Shown here: positions 55,447 to 63,917 of the stretch, in pieces | Layout: each line of letters begins with the position of its first letter | Numbering within the stretch: position 1 is the stretch's first letter | NCBI GenBank assembly: GCA_947631085.1 | Contig: CANRJY010000008.1 | Coordinates: 1 to 64,000, forward strand | DNA length: 64,000 bases | Source: an uncultured Clostridia bacterium | GTDB lineage: Bacteria; Bacillota; Clostridia; UBA1381 | Direction of reading: 5' to 3' | Notes under the pieces: model-generated | The model's input: only the letters and a program-made list of their open reading frames with translations | Database searches by the model: none | What the model was told of the DNA's origin: nothing | Made by a program: the position numbers and the translations under genes

Positions 55447-55920
55447 CTACAGAAGCCACGACGGCAGCGCGGAGGATTTGTTTTTCTTCTCCTCCCGTTC
55501 TTTTTGTGTCCCCGAAGTTTTTTGTGTCCCCGATTTTCTCGCGGTATGATTAGCTCGTTTTACTGTCCCCGATTTTATAAGCTCGAGCTGCTCGCGCTTC
55601 TCGTCCTCGGTTTCTATCGGCACGCTTAAAAATCTGCCGCGAAACAGTTTGCCATCCGCGCCGTGAGTTTTATTAAAATATCGGGCATAGCTTGTCGTGA
55701 GCGGCTTCATCGTCATTGAAATGCCGTCTTTTCCTTCCTTCACAACAAGATCAATTTCGGTTTTTTCAAGATTTATCCCGTAGATCTCGCCCGTTTCGAA
55801 GTATTTTTCCGCCATTTTTCGAAATGTTTCTTTGTCCGCGTCATCCTTAAACAATTCCTCTCCGCGCAGCGTCACGCGGTACATGCCCGATTTACTCAGC
55901 TCTCTCGCCTGTCTTGCCAT
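55447..55920 (-). CDS. RAYT-like (REP-associated transposase family) protein lacking the HUH motif
   Basis: 157 residues. The frame of a Y1/IS200-like REP-associated transposase is plain: MARQARELSKSGMYRVTLRGEELFKDDADKETFRKMAEKYF at the start, LTTSYARYFNKTHGADGKLFRGRFLSVPIETEDE later. Where the family has GNHVHLL, this protein has KTEIDLVV, so both metal-binding histidines are gone. The C-terminal tail (SGTVKRAN, KSGTQKTSGTQKE) comes from GGGGACA repeats running through the gene's 3' end. It may be a domesticated DNA-binding protein or a decaying copy. GGAGG site at the start. Confidence 0.75.
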   Translation of the reverse strand: MARQARELSKSGMYRVTLRGEELFKDDADKETFRKMAEKYFETGEIYGINLEKTEIDLVVKEGKDGISMTMKPLTTSYARYFNKTHGADGKLFRGRFLSVPIETEDEKREQLELIKSGTVKRANHTARKSGTQKTSGTQKEREEKKNKSSALPSWLL

Positions 55921-55994
55921 TTTTCTTACCTCCGTTTTCCGTAATATATCGACTTCATCGTCACTTTATACTTATATTTTAACACAAAATCCAC

Positions 55995-56021
55995 GGGGAC
56001 ACAAAAACATTTTTATGTCCC
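55995..56021. repeat. REP-like inverted repeat upstream of the RAYT gene
   Basis: GGGGACA, 14 bases, TGTCCC. The same GGGGACA word occurs three times in the 3' end of the neighbouring gene (55507-55515, 55525-55533, 55564-55572). Confidence 0.6.
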
Positions 56022-56126
56022 TTTCATTACAATTTAAAGACAAGTAATATATGTCCGCATTTTTGAATAATTATCAGTGATACAAATTTAATCATTAACA
56101 TCAACCGCAGAAAGGGACGAAGGACT

Positions 56127-58685
56127 ATGCAAACATACCACGACCTTACAATAAAAGAAACGGAAGAAAGGCTCGGAACCGATACAAAAAACGGGCTGAG
56201 CGCCGCAGAAGCCGAAAAACGTCTGAAAAGCTTCGGGCGCAACGAGCTTAAGGAGAAGAAGAAAAAGGGCATTTTTCGGCTGTTCATAGAGCAGTTCAAC
56301 GACTTTATGATTATCATTCTGCTGACGGCAGCCACTGTGTCATTTCTCACGTCGCTGATGCAGGGAGAAGCTGATATTACGGAGCCTGCAATCATTCTCG
56401 CAATCGTTGTGCTCAATTCTCTTTTGGGCTGCATTCAGCAGCGGCGCGCGGAAAAATCGCTCGAAAGCTTAAAAAAGCTGTCATCGCCGCATGCGCATGT
56501 GATCCGAGGCGGACGCGAGATAGTTATAAACGCCGCCGAGGTCGTACCGGGCGATATCGTAAAGCTCACAGCGGGCGACCTTGCGGCAGCCGACTGCCGG
56601 CTCATAAGCTCCAATAATCTCACCGTTGACGAAAGCTCTTTGACCGGAGAATCCATGAGCGCCGAAAAAAGCGCATCTGAAACTCTCAGCCGCCTTACCC
56701 CGCTTGCGGAGAGGCGCAATATGGTTATGTCCTCCACGTCAATTACCGGCGGAAACGGCATGGGTATCATTGTCCGGACAGGTATGGACACGGAAGTGGG
56801 ACAAATCGCGTCCATGCTGCTTGACAGCGAAACGCCGCAGACGCCGCTTCAAAAGCGGCTTGCCGATACGGGCAAAATTCTCGGAGTAGCGGCGCTGCTC
56901 ATATGCTGTGTGATATTTCTTATCGGAATTTTAAAGCATCTGCCGCCGTTTGATATGTTTATAACCTCGGTTTCTCTTGCCATAGCCGCAATTCCCGAAG
57001 GACTGCCCGCGATCGTCACCATAATGCTCGCGATAGGCGTAATGCGCATGTCGAAGCACAACGCCATTGTCCGCAATCTCCCGTCTGTCGAAACGCTCGG
57101 CAGCGCGTCCGTAATTTGTTCCGACAAAACAGGCACGCTTACGCAAAATAAAATGACGGTTACGGATATATATTCAAAGGATGAACTGCTGACCCTGCGT
57201 CTCGGAGCGATGTGTTCCGACCTGGAAGGCAATCCGACGGAAAAAGCGATTATAAATGCCGCCGCCGAACGGGGCGTCTCCAAATCTGAGCTTGACCGAA
57301 AAAAGCCCCGCATCTCCGAGATACCGTTCGACTCGACCCGCAAGCGTATGGCGACTCTCCACCGCGACGTTCACGGCACGACCACTATCGTCAAGGGAGC
57401 CGTAGAATTTGTTCTTCCGCTATGCAGCAGATTTTTTAACGGTCAAAAATCCGTTCCGATATCGGGAGCGGCAAAGCGGAAAATACTGGCTGAAAACGAT
57501 AAAATGACATCCTCGGCGCTGCGCGTTATCGCTGTAGCGTACAAAACCGGCGCAGACAGTAAAAATCCGACGGAAAACAACCTGATTTTTGTAGGTTTAC
57601 TCGGCATGCAGGATCCTCCGCGCCCCGAAATCGCCGAAGCCGTAAGGGTGTGCCGCCGCGCGCGGATACGTCCCGTTATGATAACCGGCGACCACGCCGA
57701 AACGGCGTTTGCGATAGCGCGTCAAACAGGAATCGCTCAGCTGAAAAGCGAGGTCATAACAGGCGCGGAGCTTGACTCAATGTCCGATGACGCCCTTAGA
57801 AAATGCATCGGCGGCTACAGCGTTTTCGCAAGGGTCACGCCGTCGCACAAGGTTCGAATCGTCAAGGCTCTTCAGTCTAACGGCGAGATCACCGCGATGA
57901 CCGGAGACGGCGTAAACGACGCGCCCGCGCTGTCGGCCGCCGATATAGGCTGCGGTATGGGCGGCGGCACGGACGCGGCAAAATCGGCTTCGGATATGAT
58001 TTTAACGGATGACAATTTTGCCACCATAGTATATGCCGTCAAAGAGGGGCGCGGAATTTTCGTGAACATAAAAAAGGCGGTCCAATTTCTGCTTTCAAGC
58101 AATATCGGCGAAATCCTTACGGTTTTTTCCGGCATTGTTTTCGGCTGGAGCTCACCGCTTACGGCAATTCAGCTGTTATGGGTAAATCTTGTAACTGACT
58201 CGCTTCCGGCGATAGCGCTCGGGCTCGACCCTTGCGGCGACGATATTATGCAAAAACCGCCCCGACCGCCCAAAAAAAGTATGTTTGCAGACGGTCTGTG
58301 GGCTGCCATAATTATTGAAGGTCTTATGGTCGGCGCGTTGGCTCTGCTTGCCTTCTCCATCGGAGCAAACGTGTTCGGCGATATAACCGTCGGCAGGACG
58401 ATGTCGTTTGCGGTACTCAGTCTTTGTCAGCTCGTCCATGCGTTTAATATGCGCAGCGAAGGTTCCGTATTGGGCGCGGAGCTTTTCAAGAATCCGTACC
58501 TTCTGCTTTCGCTCGCAATCGGAGCGGTAATGGAAACAGCGGTTATAATGCTGCCGCCGCTTGCTAAAGTATTCAACGTCGTTTCGCTCGGATGTATACA
58601 ATGGGCAATAGTCGCCGCGCTGTCCGTAATGCCGCTTATCATTGTGGAAATTCAGAAATTCGTAACGTATTTGTTTAAAAAGTAG
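56127..58685 (+). CDS. P-type calcium-transporting ATPase (SERCA/PMCA-like)
   Basis: 852 residues, full length. Actuator TGES motif (DESSLTGESMS), helix-4 Ca2+ motif AAIPEGLPAIVTIMLAIG, phosphorylation site CSDKTGTLTQNKMT, nucleotide-binding KGAVEFVL and hinge TGDGVNDAPALSAADIG, then C-terminal helices with LLWVNLVTDSLPAIALGLDP. It exports Ca2+ (possibly Mn2+) at ATP cost. The PEGLPA motif favours Ca2+ over heavy metals. A DtxR-type regulator gene lies downstream in the same direction but has its own promoter. Confidence 0.95.
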   Translation: MQTYHDLTIKETEERLGTDTKNGLSAAEAEKRLKSFGRNELKEKKKKGIFRLFIEQFNDFMIIILLTAATVSFLTSLMQGEADITEPAIILAIVVLNSLLGCIQQRRAEKSLESLKKLSSPHAHVIRGGREIVINAAEVVPGDIVKLTAGDLAAADCRLISSNNLTVDESSLTGESMSAEKSASETLSRLTPLAERRNMVMSSTSITGGNGMGIIVRTGMDTEVGQIASMLLDSETPQTPLQKRLADTGKILGVAALLICCVIFLIGILKHLPPFDMFITSVSLAIAAIPEGLPAIVTIMLAIGVMRMSKHNAIVRNLPSVETLGSASVICSDKTGTLTQNKMTVTDIYSKDELLTLRLGAMCSDLEGNPTEKAIINAAAERGVSKSELDRKKPRISEIPFDSTRKRMATLHRDVHGTTTIVKGAVEFVLPLCSRFFNGQKSVPISGAAKRKILAENDKMTSSALRVIAVAYKTGADSKNPTENNLIFVGLLGMQDPPRPEIAEAVRVCRRARIRPVMITGDHAETAFAIARQTGIAQLKSEVITGAELDSMSDDALRKCIGGYSVFARVTPSHKVRIVKALQSNGEITAMTGDGVNDAPALSAADIGCGMGGGTDAAKSASDMILTDDNFATIVYAVKEGRGIFVNIKKAVQFLLSSNIGEILTVFSGIVFGWSSPLTAIQLLWVNLVTDSLPAIALGLDPCGDDIMQKPPRPPKKSMFADGLWAAIIIEGLMVGALALLAFSIGANVFGDITVGRTMSFAVLSLCQLVHAFNMRSEGSVLGAELFKNPYLLLSLAIGAVMETAVIMLPPLAKVFNVVSLGCIQWAIVAALSVMPLIIVEIQKFVTYLFKK

Positions 58686-58776
58686 GGGATCATCGCAGCC
58701 GAGAAAGCGGCGTCACGGATATTGCGTCAGCCGTATTATGGTATTTTTCCGATTTGAAAAATTTTTGCAAAAAATA

Positions 58777-58805
58777 TTGCATTTTTTAAACTTTTATTGT
58801 ATAAT
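58777..58805 (+). promoter_or_regulatory. promoter of the DtxR-type regulator
   Basis: TTGCAT, 17 bases, TATAAT on the plus strand. Confidence 0.75.
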
Positions 58806-58827
58806 AAGAAAGACGTAAAAGTAACCA

Positions 58828-58870
58828 AAGAGGGTTTAGGACGTTTGTCCTATACCCTCTTTTATTTTTC
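58828..58870 (+). terminator. attenuator-like terminator in the leader of the DtxR-type gene
   Basis: AAGAGGGTTTAGGAC-GTTT-GTCCTATACCCTCTT then TTTATTTTT lies between the promoter above and the ribosome binding site. It may instead serve the ATPase transcript, but it also stands in the path of the regulator's own mRNA. Confidence 0.75.
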
Positions 58871-58886
58871 GTAAAAAGGAGATGCT

Positions 58887-59270
58887 ATGATGATTACGGA
58901 AAATGAATGTATTTCTAAAGCGTTGGAGGATTATCTCGAAGCGATATATGAGCTCTCGGCAAAGCAGGCGACAGTGCGCATTACCGATATCGCGCTGCAT
59001 TTAAACATTTCGAAACCAAGCGTAAACCGAGCGGTAAACGCTTTAAAGTTGCGCGGCTACGTTTCTCACGAGCCCTACGGAGATATTCACCTCACCGAAA
59101 AGGGAATTGAAGCGGGAGGCTTGCTTTCGGACAGGCATAAAATGATAAAACAATTTCTCGTCACGGTACTGAAGATGAGCGCCGATGACGCGGAGGACGA
59201 AGCTTGCCGCATGGCGCACTGCGTGAGTCAAAAAACTGTTGACCGAATGACTTGTTTTATGAAAAAATAA
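58887..59270 (+). CDS. DtxR/MntR-family metal-dependent regulator
   Basis: 127 residues: winged helix domain (ALEDYLEAIYELSAKQATVRITDIALHLNISKPSVNRAVNALKLRGYVSHEPYGDIHLTEKG) and dimerisation domain with metal-site residues (RHKMIKQFLVTVLKMSADDAEDEACRMAHCVS). It has the short MntR-like form without an SH3 domain. It would repress metal-transport genes when Mn2+ or Fe2+ is bound. No target site is obvious here. Start at the first of two ATGs behind AAGGAG. Confidence 0.9.
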   Translation: MMITENECISKALEDYLEAIYELSAKQATVRITDIALHLNISKPSVNRAVNALKLRGYVSHEPYGDIHLTEKGIEAGGLLSDRHKMIKQFLVTVLKMSADDAEDEACRMAHCVSQKTVDRMTCFMKK

Positions 59271-59289
59271 ATCAATAAAATTCATTCTT

Positions 59290-59330
59290 AAAAGCAGAAA
59301 CAGCCGGTATACCGGCTGTTTCTGCTTTTT
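59290..59330. terminator. bidirectional terminator
   Basis: AAAAGCAGAAACAGCCGG-TATA-CCGGCTGTTTCTGCTTTT, a near-perfect long palindrome between the regulator gene and the convergent glycosyltransferase gene. Confidence 0.92.
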
Positions 59331-59349
59331 ACCGAAATTCATCATTTAA

Positions 59350-60606
59350 TTAAATCGTTTTTTCATGGATAAATATTGTTCTTTGTTTTATTACCTCCGA
59401 TAAACCGAATATTATAAGAATAAGACTCATAACATAAACAGGAATATATGATATATACAACGATATTTTCTCGTCTGCCGCGCATAATGAAAAAATCATC
59501 GCAAACATAGCCGCATATATATAATTCATTACCCGTTTATCCGCCTTCGATAAAAATATTATAAGAGGCAAAGACATATATATTCCAGTGTAAATTCCGC
59601 TCCAGAGCGGACATAAAATTGATATACTTATAATAAGATAAACTTTGCCCCATAAGTTTCTCTGCCCAAAAACAGATATTGTCGCAAGAACAAAAAACAA
59701 AACATCGCAAACGATCGAAATTATTTCGTTCCCTTCATGTCCTGTTAATGAAGCTATATACATGTATAATGATTTTATACTCGAAACAGTAACATACGAA
59801 CTGGATTGTATCGCTAACTGATTCAAGAAAAATAACTTGATGCCTTCAAAACCGCCAAAGAAAGCAAACGGCACAAAGAAAAACAGAATACCGTATATAA
59901 TAAGGCGCACGGTCTGTTTCCATCGTTTTTCCGCTATATACAGCAGTCCGAACACAGCAGGATACACCTTAACAGCAGCTGCTGCCGCTATCATAACAAG
60001 TGCAAGCTCCTGATGAGATTTTTTTTCACTGCTGCGCAGAATCATCGCCCACATAAGCAGAATGCATGCCAAAATTACAGAGTTTCCTCTTTCCAAAACT
60101 CTGAATATGAAAATATTGGAAGCAACTATTGTAAGTATAGTGAATAACGGTCTGCACTGTCTCCTCATATCCAGCTGTTGTATCATTTTTATTATTGTTA
60201 TAGCAAAAATTATCCCCACAATAACACAATACCACACATATAACAACAGCGCAGACGGCGCAGTGGCACCGGCGTCATACATAATTATTGAATCGGCGGG
60301 AATAATCAGCCCGAAAAATCCGTACATAAAATAAATTAACGGTGGAAAACACGCATGCTGACTGGCTGAATAAACATTTTCCCAACCATTTGAGCTTACA
60401 TATTTGATATGATTAAAAAAATCCATATATTTATCTTCTCCTGTATAATAAGAGAAAACTCCGCCGCGTGTACTTACCATAATAAATACCGAAACAGCCG
60501 CAATCACTGTCCATACAACATAAAATACGCTCTGCGGATTAGGTAGCCTGCTATATTTAGAAACTTTATAATTCCAATGTTGATTTGTTTTTGTATTTAT
60601 CAGCAT
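59350..60606 (-). CDS. GT87-like (GT-C fold) membrane glycosyltransferase
   Basis: About 418 residues with roughly ten membrane helices. YMDFFNHIKYVSSNGWENVYSASQHACFPPLIYFMYGFFG is an outer loop with the acidic residues of GT-C enzymes; RVLERGNSVILACILLMWAMIL and AAAAAVKVYPAVFGLLYIAEKRWK are typical of the GT87/DUF2029 family, which transfers sugars from polyprenyl-phosphate donors. The start at 60606 (MLINTKTN) follows AAAGGGGTG. It is the last gene of an envelope glycan locus. Confidence 0.75.
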   Translation of the reverse strand: MLINTKTNQHWNYKVSKYSRLPNPQSVFYVVWTVIAAVSVFIMVSTRGGVFSYYTGEDKYMDFFNHIKYVSSNGWENVYSASQHACFPPLIYFMYGFFGLIIPADSIIMYDAGATAPSALLLYVWYCVIVGIIFAITIIKMIQQLDMRRQCRPLFTILTIVASNIFIFRVLERGNSVILACILLMWAMILRSSEKKSHQELALVMIAAAAAVKVYPAVFGLLYIAEKRWKQTVRLIIYGILFFFVPFAFFGGFEGIKLFFLNQLAIQSSSYVTVSSIKSLYMYIASLTGHEGNEIISIVCDVLFFVLATISVFGQRNLWGKVYLIISISILCPLWSGIYTGIYMSLPLIIFLSKADKRVMNYIYAAMFAMIFSLCAADEKISLYISYIPVYVMSLILIIFGLSEVIKQRTIFIHEKTI

Positions 60607-60641
60607 TTTGTAACGCACCCCTTTTTTTCGTCTCCGCTCTG

Positions 60642-60740
60642 TTCAGCTTAATTTCAAAATTCTGCTTGTCCTTCCGCACAATCGTGGATAAAATCAGTCC
60701 CGAAAAATATGCAAGCAGCGCGGCAATCACGCAGAATCCG
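60642..60740 (-). pseudogene. duplicated C-terminal fragment of the GT2 gene
   Basis: These 99 bases are nearly identical to 62913-63011, inside the glycosyltransferase gene downstream in the window. They encode GFCVIAALLAYFSGLILSTIVRKDKQNFEIKLN. There is no N-terminal part; upstream the match stops abruptly after AATCCG. It is a scar of partial duplication or recombination. Confidence 0.9.
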
Positions 60741-61001
60741 CCGCTGGTGCGGTCAAATCGTCCTTTAGCTCGTCGAGCAACCACCTGTCGATTTGATTGT
60801 CCTTTTCCTTGACGAGTTTGTGATATATAGGAGGCTTTATGTCCATCAGTATGCTTCAGTGGAAAAACTCGAATATTACGCCTCAACAAGCTTCAGTCTG
60901 TCAACGCTTTCGCCCTCACAGTGCGCGAGAACATATGCGTAAAACATTTATGCGCCTGCTTGTCAAACTCGGCAACCCCCATAGGGGCGGATATGGTCAT
61001 T
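60741..61001. other. non-coding gap with possible gene remnants
   Basis: No intact gene. The minus strand has a 39-codon coding-like frame (MDIKPPIYHKLVKEKDNQIDRWLLDELKDDLTAPA) without a ribosome binding site, touching the GT2 fragment. The stretch looks like debris from a rearrangement. Confidence 0.5.
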
Positions 61002-62774
61002 CTATTGCCGGATTGACGCGGTATATCCAACTCCCTTATCATTTCCCTGTTTACTTGAGAATAAGGAAAATATTAATATAAACGGCACACACTCAATAAG
61101 GAACAGTATAAAGCGCGGATCTTGTGACGGTACGCTTATAAACAGCAGCAATATGGCTATCGCCGGCACAGCGACTGCAAACAGATATTTGTATAATTTT
61201 TTAATTATCAAAATCACTATTGACAATATAAGCATGAACAGCCACAGTCCTCCTCTCCAATAAAAAGGATTCAACAAAGCATTTCCGGATGAAGTGTCAG
61301 AGAAATTCCGCATTAATACTGTACTTACAGTTTTATTAAATGCTTCATCCGTTATCGGCGGCCACTCATATCCGTCGGCAGGTCTGCTGATTTCCCACAA
61401 AATGGACGTAATATCAAAAGCCGAGCTGATGTACTTCTGAGGATACTTAAACAACCATTTTAAATTAAGCATAATAATATCTCGTCCTATTTTGGGATCG
61501 TTCAATTTTTCTATGTTATTACCTACCCCCCCCCAAGTTCTTGACAGCGTATCCGCCCAATATCGGTTTGACGCGGAATATTCCCGCCATTGTTGAAGCG
61601 GTATTACTTGCTCCATAACCTCAACGTCTTTCTTGGGAATATCTTCCACCTTATTGGCAACAGCTCCTATCATATACATAGGAACAGAGTATTTTACATA
61701 TGCCGGATTTTCAGTTGCATGAAGAATATTTCTTGAAACAACATTATTAACAAAGATTGATGCACATACGACAACCAGCGCTATAGCAAGAACTCTGGTA
61801 AACTTCTGCTTCTTTATGAATTTGTACACACACCATGCAATCAATACCGCAAAAATCGAAACCCAGCCCGCATGTCTGAATATAGATACTCCAAATCCCG
61901 ACAATGCTATCTGCACCGCGAGCTTTAAAGTAAGCTCCTTGCGGTCCAAAGCGTCAATAAATGATAATACAAACAATAATAAACACATACAATATATAAC
62001 GTCTTTTATTAAAAATCCGTTATATATTGCGGGCGAAAAGATTATCGCAGTAATCAGGCTGTATATCATGCATATTTTTTTTGAATGAAATCTCCTGTAT
62101 AAAATATCTATTGCATAGTTGCATATATATATCCAAAATATACATTGAAATACAAATATTATGTTTATATTAGTCGAGTTCATTGAAAAAATCCTTGTGA
62201 AAAGAAGATATCCTATAGTGTGCCATTCATCCCAATTCGATTCTGCTGACGCCGACCAAACGCCCGCCGGATCTGCATTGAGTTTTTCGACAATAGTATA
62301 TGATCCCAACAGATATGCAACAGAAACACAGACAATCGGAATAGTAATATAATACAGACCGATATATTTTATTTTTTTAAGCTTCTGCTCCTGTATATTT
62401 TTCTCGCCCGTTGCGTATGATAAAACCGTATATAACAAAATATACAGCGCAATAGCAAGAAATGCCGTAAACACGATGCAAAAGATAACTTTAATAAATG
62501 CATTATCCGATGTGAATTTTGCATATATTTCAAACACGGTTAATTGCAGCAGGAATAAAATTGTTAATACAACCGATATCAGCGACAAATTTTTATCAAA
62601 TTTACATTTCTCATACGCTCCGTTAAATATCATCGCTGACGCAGCGGCAAAAGGAATCATCGCAAACATATAGGCTCTTGCGGCATATTGCTCAGGCGTT
62701 GATAAAATTATTATAATCCATGCAATAAATATATATTTTAAAATTTTGCATATTACATGTTTTTCAACATTCAT
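61002..62774 (-). CDS. large polytopic membrane protein, DUF6020/GT-C-like
   Basis: 590 residues with a dozen or so membrane helices. One long outer loop contains AESNWDEWHTIGYLLFTRIFSMNSTNINI, reminiscent of the acidic first loop of GT-C transferases and of DUF6020 proteins. The C-terminal third holds a large outer domain (VMEQVIPLQQWREYSASNRYWADTLSRTWGGVGNNIEKL). The codons for WGG lie in a run of nine G on the coding strand. The start has GGGAGGAG. Together with the GT2 and GT87-like genes it suggests assembly of a cell-wall glycan. Confidence 0.7.
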   Translation of the reverse strand: MNVEKHVICKILKYIFIAWIIIILSTPEQYAARAYMFAMIPFAAASAMIFNGAYEKCKFDKNLSLISVVLTILFLLQLTVFEIYAKFTSDNAFIKVIFCIVFTAFLAIALYILLYTVLSYATGEKNIQEQKLKKIKYIGLYYITIPIVCVSVAYLLGSYTIVEKLNADPAGVWSASAESNWDEWHTIGYLLFTRIFSMNSTNINIIFVFQCIFWIYICNYAIDILYRRFHSKKICMIYSLITAIIFSPAIYNGFLIKDVIYCMCLLLFVLSFIDALDRKELTLKLAVQIALSGFGVSIFRHAGWVSIFAVLIAWCVYKFIKKQKFTRVLAIALVVVCASIFVNNVVSRNILHATENPAYVKYSVPMYMIGAVANKVEDIPKKDVEVMEQVIPLQQWREYSASNRYWADTLSRTWGGVGNNIEKLNDPKIGRDIIMLNLKWLFKYPQKYISSAFDITSILWEISRPADGYEWPPITDEAFNKTVSTVLMRNFSDTSSGNALLNPFYWRGGLWLFMLILSIVILIIKKLYKYLFAVAVPAIAILLLFISVPSQDPRFILFLIECVPFILIFSLFSSKQGNDKGVGYTASIRQ

Positions 62775-62872
62775 AATAAACTCCTCCCGGTTTTATTTAA
62801 TAACTTTATATAGACTCTTTTCGTTCTACGGCATTCATTGTAACCGCATTCCATTCTTGTATTCTCTCAACC

Positions 62873-63820
62873 TTATTTTGTCTTAATATTCTTTAATATA
62901 TTTTCCGTTTGATTCAGCTTAATTTCAAATCCCTGCTTGTCCTTCCGCACAATCGTGGATAAAATCAGTCCCGAAAAATATGCAAGCAGCGCGGCAATCA
63001 CGCAAAATCCGCATATTATAAGCGTAGGTATCTTTGGCACCAATCCCGTTTTCAGGTATTCCACAAATACCGGAATAAAGAATATAAGCGATATCAGCAT
63101 CAGCACCGCCGCGATGATCGAGAAAAAGTGAAGCGGTTTATAATTTTTATAAAGCTTTACTATTGTCGCTAAAACCTTTAATCCGTCCGAATATGTGTTA
63201 AGCTTGGACTCACTGCCCTCCGGACGGTCTCTGTAATCTATCACAACGTTTTCAACATACATTTTTTTATCAACGGCATGAATGGTCATATCCGTTTCAA
63301 TTTCAAAACCGCTCGATAAAACCGGATATGTCTTAACAAAGTTATAGCTGAACGCGCGATAACCCGTCATAATATCCTTAATATTTGATTTAAACATCCT
63401 GTTTATGGCAAGTCTTACGATTGAATTTCCAAAATTGTGAAACGGTCTTTTATTTTCGGTAAAATATGTGGACGAGAGGCGGTCGCCGACAACCATATCC
63501 GCCTTGTCTTCAAGTACCTTTTTTACCATTTCTGGCGCGGCTTCCGCGGGATATGTGTCATCGCCGTCTACCATTATATAGCACTCGGCATCTATTTCTC
63601 TGAACATACGTCTTATCACGTTACCTTTTCCCTGCACCGGCTCTTTTCTTACTATAACATATTCGCCAAATTTTTTGGCTGTCTCCGCGGTCTTATCTGT
63701 AGAGCGGTTATCGTATACATAAATAACCGCTTCCGGCAATACTCTGTGGAAATCGGTGATAACTTTGCCTATTGTCTTTTCCTCATTGTAGCATGGAATT
63801 AAAACTGCTATCTTGTCCAT
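62873..63820 (-). CDS. GT2 family glycosyltransferase, polyprenyl-phosphate sugar synthase-like
   Basis: About 315 residues. GT-A domain IAVLIPCYNEEKTIGKVITDFHRVLPEAVIYVYDNRSTDKT, metal-binding DGDDTYPAEAAPEMV and MTGYRAFSYNFVKTYPVLSSGFEIETD, typical of DPM1/GtrB-type enzymes, followed by two C-terminal membrane helices. It probably makes a polyprenyl-phosphate sugar donor for the GT-C proteins downstream. ATG 63820 follows AGAAGGAG; the track start is 18 codons too long. Confidence 0.9.
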   Translation of the reverse strand: MDKIAVLIPCYNEEKTIGKVITDFHRVLPEAVIYVYDNRSTDKTAETAKKFGEYVIVRKEPVQGKGNVIRRMFREIDAECYIMVDGDDTYPAEAAPEMVKKVLEDKADMVVGDRLSSTYFTENKRPFHNFGNSIVRLAINRMFKSNIKDIMTGYRAFSYNFVKTYPVLSSGFEIETDMTIHAVDKKMYVENVVIDYRDRPEGSESKLNTYSDGLKVLATIVKLYKNYKPLHFFSIIAAVLMLISLIFFIPVFVEYLKTGLVPKIPTLIICGFCVIAALLAYFSGLILSTIVRKDKQGFEIKLNQTENILKNIKTK

Positions 63821-63888
63821 GATTTGTCTCCTTCTCGATTTAGCACTCTCAGCACTCTTAGCAATTATTTTCAAAGAATACCATATAT

Positions 63889-63917
63889 AATATATATCAG
63901 CTCGCAGAGTTTGTCAA
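63889..63917 (-). promoter_or_regulatory. promoter of the glycosyltransferase locus
   Basis: TTGACA, 17 bases, TATATT on the minus strand, about 70 bases before the ATG. Confidence 0.75.

Noticed and set aside
60839-61081. 80-aa plus-strand ORF over the rearranged gap
   Set aside because: No family resemblance, and it runs into the 3' end of the well-supported minus-strand membrane-protein gene.
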